Source: Rhyacichthys aspro (taxonomy: Eukaryota; Chordata; Actinopteri; Gobiiformes; Rhyacichthyidae). Taken from it: a stretch of DNA of 64,000 nt. Both the position numbers and the translations under genes were made by a program. This document shows, piece by piece, positions 24,000 to 34,510 of the stretch (position 1 is the stretch's first letter; the number at the start of each line of letters is the position of its first letter). The notes under the pieces were generated by a model, which was not told the origin of the DNA, searched no databases, and worked only from the letters and a program-made list of their open reading frames with translations. The stretch is taken from positions 18,372,198-18,436,197 of the forward strand of contig CM072166.1 of the NCBI GenBank assembly GCA_036850595.1, in the 5' to 3' direction.

Positions 24000-26370
24000 T
24001 ACACACACAAATATAAATATCAATAAAAAAGTAGAGTGATTCATTTAATGGCCTTAGGGTAAAAACAATTTTTCAGTCGGTTTGTACTAGATTTGATCAA
24101 TCTGTACCATTTTCCAGAGGGTAATGGGGAGAAAAGCTGTAATGTATGGAAATAGGACTGGCTTCCACAGACAAGAGTAATGTCTGTGGAAATAGGACTG
24201 GCTTTCTTTTGGAGTTAGACAGTGTAAATGTCTCTGAGGGAGGGTAGTGGTGAGCCTAGACAACTCTACCGCCCTCACCACCTTCTGCAGGTCCTTCCTG
24301 TTCTCCTTTGTACAGCACCTGAACTATACAGTGCAGTAATAGGTCAGAATGCTTCCACAGCTAACCTGTAGAAGTCCATCAGTCACTGAGGGAGATGAGT
24401 GTACAGTCTTTGTTCGGCTTTCCCACCTGATGAGAGATGGATGAGATCCAGGTAAGGTTGGCTGATATGTGTACACCAGGGAACCTTAAGCGATTCACCC
24501 TCTCCACCTCTTCCCCCTGTATACAAAGGAGAAGACTGCAGAGTGTGCTTAGATTTGACTAAAGTCCACTGTAAGTGCCTTGATTTTTGAGGTCCAGGTT
24601 TTTGGCAGTACACCACTGCACAAGATGCTTAACCACTTCTCTGTAGGCTGACTCGTTGTTGTTAGATCAGTCTTAGTGCAGTGGTGGCGTCAGCAAACTT
24701 GACAATGGTGTTAGTAGGATGAATGGGGGAACAGTCATGCGTAAAAAGGGAGTAGACTAGGGGGCTGAGGACACATCCCTGTGGTGATACCAGTGCTGAG
24801 GATGAGAGTTGATGAGTTGATGGGCTCCTGATGTTCTGGGATCTGTTACTCAAGAATCCTGGATCCAGCAGCACAGTGACCTGCCCAAACCCAGGTTGCT
24901 CAGATTTTGGACCAGTCTGTGAGGTATAACTCATGTAAATTGGTGTTGGTCTAGGTCACCAGGGACTGCAGCTTTGATGTTTGAGAGAATTAATCTCTCA
25001 AAACATTTTGTGACGGTGGGTGATAGAGACATCCATATAGATCACTGTACTTTTCTTTGGTACCAGTATTATGATGGCTGACTTAAGGCAGGTTGGGACT
25101 GCTAACTGAAGCAGCGAAAGGTTAAAAATGTTTATAAATACTGCTAGTTGGTCTGCACAGGCCTTAAGGATCCTTCCTGAGATTCAGTCAGGGCCAGCTG
25201 CTTTCCTCCTATTGACCCGGTGTAGGGTGGCTCTGGGCTGGTGCTGGTCTAGCTGTAGGGGGTGTCCATCTGTTGTAGAGTTGGAAAAGTGCTGCCCACA
25301 CTGTTCCAGTGATCAAAGCATGAGAAGAAGTGGTTTAGAGTGTCCAGGTATAGCTGTCTCTGTAGCCAGTAAGAGTCTTTAACTGGAGTTGTTTCTGTTA
25401 AAGTGTTCCTCTATGCTCTGTTTGTATTTGCGCTTTGCCTCACTGATGCCCTTCCTAAGGCTCCTCTGTGCCTTCTTGTAGGCCTGTGAGTCCCTAGCTT
25501 TAAATGCACTGTCCCACCATCTAAGTACAGTTCTCACCTCACCTGTGAACCAGGGTTTCTGATTAGGAGACACTTTAGCAGTCTTGTTTGTTGAGACATT
25601 CTCACAACAAAAGTGCAGCTGAGGGATATGTATGCTGGGATTAGAGACAGGGACAGATGATCTGAGAATCCTAAATGTGGCAGTGGGCCGGCTTTGTAGG
25701 CATGAGGGATGTTACATTATTGTTGGTCCAGAGTTTTGTTTTCTCTAGCTGGGAAATGTACATATTGGAATTTTGGCAGAATGGACTTCAGCTTGGCATG
25801 TTTAAAGCCTCCTGTCTGGCTGGCGCGACAAGTGCTGGCTAATGGAGTGATGTAGCTTCTCTGTTGCTAGCCTAGTGTTAGATCGCGGTGGAGCATAGAT
25901 AGCTGTGGTGTTAACTGAAGTAAATTCCCAAGGCAAGTAGCAAGGTAACATGAGGTGTTCTATGTCTGGACAGCAGTGAATGTCTTTAACTAAAAAAACC
26001 CTCCTCCTCTGCTCTTACTGGAGTGAGTAGTCCTATCCGGTCTAAAGATGGTGCGGCAGGCTAGCTCTATATCAGCAGGCTGCATGCTGCAGGTTTAAAG
26101 GAGTTAGCCTTTAGCTTAGCATGTAGTCCTCCACACTTGCCCCTCTTTTGTTTATGGTGTCCTTGCCATCTTTGCCTCTGCAACGGGGGGATGGAGAACT
26201 CTCCTCACTGGTGATGGTATAAAATATCAGTTGCTGTTGTCATTAGAGCCATGATAGTTGCTAGAAAAAGTTCAGATGTACTATACTGTATGTGTGTGGT
26301 TGCAGAAGAACATACAAAACACAAAAACTGCCACAGCCACTCCGTCCCTGTGTGCTGCCATCTTAAATAG
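24000..26370 (-). mobile_element. L2/CR1-like LINE, decayed
   Basis: Read on the minus strand, it starts near 26365 with AAGATGGCAGCACACAGG, a typical LINE 5' start. It continues with endonuclease-side text around 25690-25830 (HAKLKSILPKFQYVHFPARE). The linker before RT is at 25379-25573 (NQKPWFTGEVRTVLRWWDSAF). RT follows at 24662-24934 (SPQGCVLSPLVYSLFTHDCS, NTIVKFADA), and then 3' domain text (SQSYFHRHYSCLWKP). The catalytic FADD is FADA. Frames are broken and large parts of RT are deleted, so it is inactive. Ends are approximate. Confidence 0.75.
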
Positions 26371-26605
26371 TATTTTAACACTATTACTGTAAGATTTAAA
26401 TGACTTTAAGTAGTCACTTCAGTTAGACCAAATGTCATTAATGATGTATTGGGGTAACATAGAAAAAAGTTTTCTGTAAAGCCCTTTTCACACATTGTGC
26501 TCAGATGTAATCAGGATTATTTCAACCAGACTCTTCCGTCTTTTTTGTGTTTGTTCATGCCATGAATAATCTGGGTGGTTTTATTGAAAAGCAGGGGGAT
26601 AATGC

Positions 26606-26850
26606 TTAACCCTTGTGTTGTCCTTGGGGTCATTTTGACCCCAAATGATGTATTTATTTTTACAACAACAGGGTATACTTTTATGTAAACAGGGTTCTTT
26701 TGGCCCAAAATTCCAAAACAAAGGGAAAATTTTGGGGTAATGGGTTGAACTGAAGTAAAACTAAAGGTCTAACACAGAATTGACAATAATAAATAACAGT
26801 AAAAACTGACAGTACAAAAGGTAGCAATTGCGAGGACATTACGAGGTTAA
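26606..26850. mobile_element. piggyBac-like MITE
   Basis: TTAA (26606-26609) is followed by CCCTTGTGTTGTCCTTGGGG. The other end reads AGGACATTACGAGG then TTAA (26847-26850), a diverged inverted match. An internal palindrome TGGGGTCATTTTGACCCCA is at 26625-26643. TTAA duplication and CCCTTGTGTTG ends match fish nonautonomous piggyBac elements. About 245 bp in total. Confidence 0.7.
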
Positions 26851-28044
26851 TTAGCTAACACAAAGCTAACGCAACATAACTAAATACGTAGAAGAAAGTG
26901 AAGTACAAACGATCCAATAGTTCAGCTCTTTGGTCTTCATTCACAGCATTTCCACATTACAGCGACCCGGGCATGTCTCTTGGGTCGCCACAGAATCTGC
27001 ACCTGGTGTGAAAATAGGGCTGGGTTTTGTTCACACATTCAAGTCAAGCGGGGAGGAACAGTGTATAGTCCGAATTTCATTGGATGAGGGAAAAGGGCTT
27101 AAATGACATCTCATTTTATACCTTTTGTTGTTTCATTGTGGTGGCGTGCCGTCAGGATTCGAAAAAATACAATTCTATTTTTAAGTAATAATGAGCTCCG
27201 TGCATCCTCTATTGTTTACTGTCATGGTTTAATCACACTTAGAAAATGTGTTGGGTTTTTTTACATTTTAATAATGCATTTTAATAAGCATTACATTTAT
27301 GTTTTGTAAAAATGCATTTATAATAAATTACCCAATAAATGGCAGCTATGAAAAAAGATCATCCAATGTTGTCCTTTATTGTGCAAAATGGACTTGCATC
27401 GTCTGCTAGAGTTGCAATCATCATGGCAAGGTGCTGATGCAAGGTCACTCCGTGCTTCACTGGGCTTCAGTAGGTCAGTAGGAAGCTCACATGAACCGCA
27501 GTAACCCCGCAGAAAACAGGCGACTTTTCTGTGTCATCATCTAAACCCGCCTCTTAATCACCTTACATCCACCGAGAAAACCCTGCTGTGTGATTGGACC
27601 ATCTCTCACACCCCTCCTCTGTGATTGGTCCACTGAGCTGTCAGTAAAACTAAAGCACATGGCGCTAACACGTGTGTCTGCTGATCTAAGACAAGGAAAG
27701 TTATGCAATGTCGGCTACTGTTTTCAAGCTATATCTGCACATAGCTCAATTTAAACATAAGGGGATTTTGAGGAATGTGCGCAGACATTTTTTATTATAC
27801 TACACAGTTCCACTATATTTATTCTTCACACTTACCTAATAGAGCTGTTGTTCTATAACATCTACGTTGTAGAGGCAGTGCATAGACTTATGTATGTAAT
27901 ATTATGAAAACGAGGAGGAAGGAACAAGTTGGCAAGGTCTTATTTTTATATGACGAATTAGAAACGAAAAACGCTTAACTGAGAAACCAAAAGTAAATTC
28001 CCGTTTCTGAACTGTAGTAACCCCTTCTCAAACAGCCTCAGCGA
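26851..28044. other. fasn distal upstream region
   Basis: No gene is seen. Two CCAAT boxes in inverted orientation (GTGATTGGACC near 27590 and GTGATTGGTCC near 27621) lie about 0.6 kb upstream of the inferred fasn start. The rest is AT-rich. Confidence 0.4.
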
Positions 28045-28160
28045 ATCACCGCCTGCAGCCGCATCCCAAAGCCCTGCCTCTGCTCTCATTGGACTGCGCG
28101 GCCGGGCCAAGCTGTCAGCCCATGTGGCGTGGCCGGGACCGGGGTGAGATGTTTAAAATC
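28045..28160 (+). promoter_or_regulatory. fasn: fasn core promoter: SRE, CCAAT, E-box/SREBP, TATA
   Basis: In order: ATCACCGCCTG (28045), resembling the -150 sterol response element; inverted CCAAT (ATTGG, 28088-28092), the NF-Y site; GCCAAGCTGTCAGCCCATGT then GGCGTGGCC (28106-28134), containing the E-box CATGTG (28121-28126) that overlaps tandem SREBP half-sites; and a TATA-like TTTAAAAT (28152-28159). Order and spacing match my memory of the rodent and human FASN promoter. There the -65 element mediates SREBP-1/USF response to insulin and feeding. By that spacing the start of transcription is near 28186. The region is GC- and CpG-rich compared with its surroundings. Confidence 0.85.
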
Positions 28161-28185
28161 GCCACAGAAGAACACATTCAATGAG

Positions 28186-28372
28186 GCACAGACTGACGTC
28201 AACCTCCGGACTGTGCATTGTCACGCACTGATAGTTCCAACATCCCAGTCATCCCCTCGAAACGGAGTTAACGGACATAACCGGAACACTACATGCTAAA
28301 CAAGAAATAATAAACAGAGTTCAGCAAGGAGTTTACAGTTGTTCACACGACACCGGCTTCTTTTGAATCAAG
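28186..28372 (+). other. fasn: fasn exon 1 (non-coding)
   Basis: The end is set by a strong donor, AAG|GTAAGT, at 28373. The start is inferred from the TATA and E-box spacing. No ATG here leads into the fasn frame; the start codon is in exon 2. Vertebrate FASN genes have a short untranslated exon 1, so this fits. Confidence 0.7.
28194..28201. promoter_or_regulatory. fasn: Perfect CRE palindrome at fasn start site
   Basis: TGACGTCA, the full consensus for CREB/ATF factors, lies a few bases downstream of the inferred transcription start. CREB or ATF control of fasn here is inference. Confidence 0.55.
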
Positions 28373-30475
28373 GTAAGTTCATAAACTGCGCATATCCGCG
28401 ATATAAAGCCATTAAAAATTGTATTGAAAAAAAAATGTATTTAAGATTTAGACATTGAGACTCAATACTGGTGAGACTACAGCTGCTGAACTTGTCAGCA
28501 TCGATACTGTGATGAAGACAGGCCACATGAGAAAGATGTGCTGATGCTCTTGACATGAGCTTGTCTGAGCACTAGCAATAGCATCACAATAACACCCCAC
28601 CCCAAATACCAACTCATGTACAGCAGAGTATAAACTATTCTAATAACATACTGCTGTATGTAATACAATAAAAAGGAAACATATAAATACAAAAATAACT
28701 TGATAAAAAATAAAAATGAATGTGGGAATTAATCAGGACTGACTGCATTTGAATAGCCACATTTGATAAAGTATATTTAATATTGTGTTTTACTTCAGTT
28801 GTTGAAAATAAATTTAAAGTTGTTTTTCCTGTAAATACTACCAATAAAACAACCATTAGGAAATAGATTTACACAATACTGTATTCACTTATTTTTAAAA
28901 GACTGTACATTTTTGTTGGTCTGTTGTAAAATAAGGTTTATGTCTCGAGAATTTATGATTCATTTTTCCCTCAAAATTTAGAGTTTATGACTACTGCATA
29001 CAGTAAAATTTACTGTATGTAATATACATATATGTTTTACTCAATAAAGTTTGAAAATCTAAATGCATTGTATAGCCTACTCTCCACAATTCTCATTTAT
29101 TTAACTTGGATAAAATCTTTTTCGTAAAAGTTTAGTGTGAAAAAAGTAAACTTGAACTTGTCCATGTGAGGACAAGAATGCAGTCATACTAACGACAGGA
29201 TACGACTGTGTGACAAGCTGGATCTTGTAGATCTTGGTTAGGTGTGTTGGTATGACAGTGCAGAATGTAAAATAGTTTAAATACAAATTAAAATAATAGT
29301 CACACACACAGTCTCCTTTAAAATGTTCAAGTACACAGCATGTGGGCAAGGTCTAATAAGACTAGATCTGGAAGGCTTCTAATCCGAGGCCACTGTCTAG
29401 AATCCAGAGGTCAAATCCATTTAGAGACTGAGTTACAGGCCCAGGACACCTCTGATCAGCTCTGACCCTCGCCTCACTGAGTTCATATCGGAAGTTTTCA
29501 GGAGACGAACTCTAGTAAACAAAAGGTGATCTGAAATTAAGCCAATTGCTGAGTCATAGTTGTACAGTAGTCCAGGGGACGCCCCTGGACTACTCCAGTG
29601 CTACACTAGTTTAGCACAGTTCAATTTGTATTGTCACGTTATAACCCTTTAGTTCTTAATAAGTTAAACATAAAATACTATGACTGATAACAAAGCTTCA
29701 GATATAAAAAATGTTTTTGCAATGTCCAGCCATGGTTTTATTTTCAACAGATTATTGAATATGCATTACTCTTGGCAGGATTTTTTTTTTTTTTACACAT
29801 TTTTGGCTTGTACACCTTGATGCCTTAAGTTTCTCCCACACTTTTATGTAAAATTTATGTGATTTTCAACTCATCACATGTTTGACTATGATGTAATTTT
29901 GTTTCATCATTTGTTCATTTCAGACATTGTCAACTTAACTTACCCCACAAAATAGATGCAAATCATTTTTTATAAATATTTCAACACTTATTTTATTGTT
30001 TAATTTGTTAATTATGTTTTGTTAGAAAATGTCATTGTTATATTTTGAAAGAATTACTGCTCCATTTGTGTATTGTTGGTGTTGAGTGGCTTTTGAGTGG
30101 ACTAAAACATTTTTTTGTCTGCTTTGGAAATGGCACAGTATGAGTTATCATTGTACAGTTAAAGTTATCATTTAAATTTAAAATTTCCATTCCATTTCTG
30201 ATTTACCTTCTTTTTTTAATAACTTCTGTAACACAGGTGCTTTCTATTGCTCAGTAATCAGTCAGCCAGGGATTGTGTAGTAGGTTACTTTATCACGTAT
30301 AACTAGAGCTCTGTGGTTAATGCAACAGGTTGGAAGTCTGGTGTACAGTGCCTTAGACTTTCCTATCTTGAGTTAGTTCTTTGACAGTTTCAGTTGGCTC
30401 CTGTGTTTAAACACGTAATTCATGGGTTTGTTTTTGGAGTTTCTCTAAGATTGCGTGTCTCCCTTCCTCCTGCAG
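28373..30475. other. fasn intron 1
   Basis: 2.1 kb of AT-rich sequence. The only structure I see is a perfect 13-bp hairpin at 29566-29594. Confidence 0.7.
29566..29594. repeat. 13-bp perfect hairpin, 3-nt loop
   Basis: AGTAGTCCAGGGG, loop ACG, CCCCTGGACTACT. The arms pair perfectly. The loop is so short that the site is nearly a palindrome. Confidence 0.85.
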
Positions 30476-30482
30476 TGTTAAC

Positions 30483-33400
30483 ATGGATGAAATAGTGATA
30501 GCTGGGATATCAGGTCGCCTGCCAGAGTCCAACAACCTGGAGGAATTCTGGGAAAACCTGGTCAATGGTGTGGACATGGTCACAGAAGACAACAGACGCT
30601 GGGAACCAGGTGAGACCCAACACAGTATATTAACCATCCATTGTATTCCACTTATCAGGGAATGGGGCAGCAGTCTAAGCAAGGAAGCATAGACTTTACA
30701 CTACCTAGGCCCTTTCTCCATCTCTTCGTGGGGAATACCGGGCCATCTGGGAGACAAAGTTCCTTCAATTTGTCCTGGGCTGGCCTCTGCATGGAACACG
30801 TCACAAGGGAGGCAGGAGGCATCCTGAAAGCCCTTCTTGTGCCTCTTGTTACCTAACCTGCTTCTTCTTGGGTGACTGAGCTCCTAACCATGTCTCTATG
30901 GGAGCTTCCAGCCACTCTTAGGTGGCCTTGCTTAAATACATTGCAAGAATACTTTTTTTTCGAGATGATTATGAATATTATATTGATAACGTTTTACTCT
31001 GTAAAGTTGCATACATCTTTGGAGCTGAAACTGACTAAGCTAAAACACACAATTTAAGTGCAATCAAGTAAAATCAAACTCTTGCCTGAGAAAAGCTAAA
31101 CAGCCGGTCAATAAGGCTCAGAAGAATTTACTTAACCAACTAATTTTGATGGACTTAAGGAGCTTCTGTAACACATGAGAATTATAATGGTCAGATTTCT
31201 AAACTGGAAGTTTCTGTTTCATGGCTGGTCTGGGCTAGTGTTGTTTGTATACTATGGTCTTGGTGAATTAGATAGAAAATAAGTATTTTTTTACTCTATA
31301 GGTTTGTATGGTCTTCCAAGGAGGAATGGCAAATTAAAGGACATCAGTCATTTTGATGCAGCATTCTTTGGAGTTCACCCTAAACAGGCCAACACTATGG
31401 ACCCACAGCTGCGGTTAATGCTGGAGATTGCCTATGAGGCCATTTTGGATGGAGGTAATGAAGAGTGAGAATATTCAGCACTAAAACTGTTCTAGACTTG
31501 CTTAATGAATCTGTTAATGTGCAGGGCTGAACCCAGCTTCATTACGTGGCAGTAAGACGGGGGTCTACATTGGGGTGAGTGGTTCTGAGGCAGGGGAAGC
31601 ATTCAGCAGAGACCCAGAGGAGCTCCTGGGCTACAGCATGACTGGCTGCCAGCGCGCCATGTTGGCCAACAGACTCTCCTACTTCTTTGACTTCAATGGT
31701 ATGGATTTCAAGATGTCTTAAAATGTAGCACAAGTGAACACGACTCATCCTTTTTTCTCCTGTCCCAGGTCCCAGCACAGCCATTGACACAGCATGCTCT
31801 TCCAGTTTACTAGCGCTAGAAAATGCCTTCTATGCCATTCGCCAAGGCCAGTGTGAAGCAGCTTTGGTTGGAGGAGTTAACCTGCTGCTCAAGCCAAACA
31901 CTTCAGTGCAGTTCATGAAACTCGGCATGCTCAGTCCAGGCGGGACCTGCAAGTCTTTTGATGCTTCAGGTAAATGGAAAGACTTTTTGTGTCAATCATG
32001 CATTGTAAGTTTACAGCCACCCATGAATAGTAATGGGATAGGCTGTATTATTTGATGTATCGGTGGTTATTATTATTTGTTGCTGGGTGGTTCTGTGTAA
32101 GCAGTCTGTGGGAGGGGCTTCCATAGAAAAAGTTTGTAGTTATATCCAATCAGAGTTTGTGAACTCACAAATCTCACGAGAATCCAGCTGCTGCTCATGG
32201 TAAGGTTCTGTGGACTTACCATTGTACCAAATGTTGCCCTGGTGCTGAACACTAGCTCTATGTCTGCAAGTTCAGAAGATGTGCTTTCTACTGTAAATAG
32301 ATGACGCCTTATAAAAGTAATATTTTTCAATAACTCCAACCATTTTAAAGAGTTATGAATGCATAAATGTTATGTTCTATAGATTATGTTAGTACTTAAA
32401 CTGCCAGTACCAACATGTCTTTGTTGTGTTCCTGTGAACAGGAGATGGATACTGCCGCTCTGAGGCAGCAGTAGCCGTGCTGCTAACCAAGCGCTCAGCT
32501 GCTAAAAGAGTCTATGCCACAGTGGTCAATGCTGGAAACAACACAGATGGCTACAAAGAACAGGGTAAGTGAGAGTTCCCACAAATTTCAATACAGTACA
32601 TTCAGAGAATAGAGAGCAGAACCTAGTGAGTCACTAATAAAAATAACTTAGTTCTATGAATAACTGACTAACCCATATACTCCATGTGTCTGTCGTCAAC
32701 CTTGTCAACCTCTTGTTCCTCAGGAGTGACGTTCCCTTCTGGTGATATGCAGCAGAGGCTTATAGGCTCACTGTATCAGGAGGTTGGCATCTCCCCTGAG
32801 GAGGTGGAGTACATTGAAGCTCATGGCACAGGAACCAAGGTAAAGCAGAAGACATACCAGCAGTGGTGGAGGAAGTAATCAATCCTCTAAAAGTACAGAT
32901 GAGGGGGTAGAAATGTACTCAAGTAAAAGTAAAAGTATCACATTAAAATTCTTACTTAAGTATTAAAGTACTTACTATTAAATATACTTAAAGTATGAAA
33001 GTAAAAGTATTTGACTCAGCTTCAACAACTAATCAATATAAAATTGTTTTAATTTATTAATAAAAAAAAGGTTGGTTGGATAATTAAGAATTAACATTAG
33101 TGAAAGTATTGTTCCTTAATCAGTCTGATCCATGTCTCTTAACACTGTTGATCTTTCCCTCTGTTTGTAATGTTTTATATGTAAGACACACATACTGTTA
33201 CATACTGTAACTAGGATCTGAATAATTGAAATAAACTGATGGTGGATGATTATAAACTAGCAACTCATTAAGTTCTAAATTTATTGCACATTTGCACACT
33301 TGGCATTTAAAAATTTGGCACATTCACATTCACAAGTTCACATGCACCTGGTGAGGAGTAATCATCTGAAGTATTGTCCAGTTTTCACAGTCTTCCTCTT

Positions 33401-34510
33401 GTGCAACATGTGTTGACAGAGTGCACACATAAAAAGAACTTCTGCAAAAGCCAAACACAAACAGTTTTTCATAAGCTCCTCAGCTGCAGTGCTTAATAAT
33501 GCTTCCAATTACAGATGTAAATTTACTTGTAAAGCCAATGTAAAAATGTAGTGGAGTAGAAAGTACAGATATTTTCTCTAAAATGCTGCTTTTAAATCTA
33601 CTTAAGTAGAGTAGAGATACTGGAAAATTCTAAGTACAGTACCGGAGTATTTTAACTTTGTTACATTCCACCACTGCATACCACATACAAAATTAGCACA
33701 ACACGTCAAACCCAAACTCTACCTCAAATTATTAACTTTTGTGAGTGTCAGTCATTTGGTTGTTGCTATATAAATGAAACCAGATAATGTAATATACGCT
33801 TATTTACAGGTTGGTGACCCACAAGAAGTAAATGGGATTGTCAGTGTGTTCTGTCAGACAAGACAAGAACCTCTGCTCATTGGTTCCACCAAGTCCAATA
33901 TGGGCCATCCTGAACCAGCCTCTGGTTTAGCTGCTTTGGCAAAGGTAAGAATGAAGTTGCACAATTCATGTTTAAAAACACAGAGGTCCCAATGCAATTT
34001 TTGTTTAAAGATTTTTTAGGGGCTTTTTGGCCTATACTGATAGTTACACAGTAGCTGTGCAGGAAACAGGGTGAGTGTGTGGGGGATGACATTGGGCAAA
34101 TGAACCAACCGGGACTCGCTCCCAGGTCTCCCACATGCTATGCATATGCTCTACCTGAGCTACCAGGGGCACCCCCCCAATGCGATTTGTAAAAAGTAAT
34201 CGTCAATAACTAATGTTATACATGTACTGTAATCAAACTGGATTTAAAAAATGATCACTCTGATGACATCTTCTATAGGTGTTGCTTTCGCTGGAGAGAG
34301 GAGTCTGGGCTCCTAATCTGCACTTTAACAATCCTAACCCTGACATTCCTGCTCTTAAAGACGGCAGAGTTCAAGTTGTGGACCATCCTATTCCAGTCCA
34401 GGGTGGGATTGTCGGAATCAACTCCTTTGGGTTTGGGGGTTCTAATGTTCATATTATTCTTCGCCCAAACAAGAGGAGTGAAAAAATGGAGAACATGACT
34501 AAGACTCTCC
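30483..34510 (+). other. fasn: FASN beta-ketoacyl synthase (KS) domain
   Basis: Residues 1 to about 410, exons 2-9. KS condenses the acyl chain with malonyl-ACP. The active Cys is residue 161 in DTACSSS (exon 5). The His pair is His293 in EAHGTGT (exon 7) and His331 in NMGHPEP (exon 8). All three numbers equal those in human FASN. The domain closes with GINSFGFGGSN in exon 9. Confidence 0.95.

Noticed and set aside
34042..34171. Possible tRNA-like or ORF signal in fasn intron 8 (ACCGGGACTCGCTCCCAGGT and following)
   Set aside because: Looks like a reversed SINE-head fragment; too short and unpaired to call.
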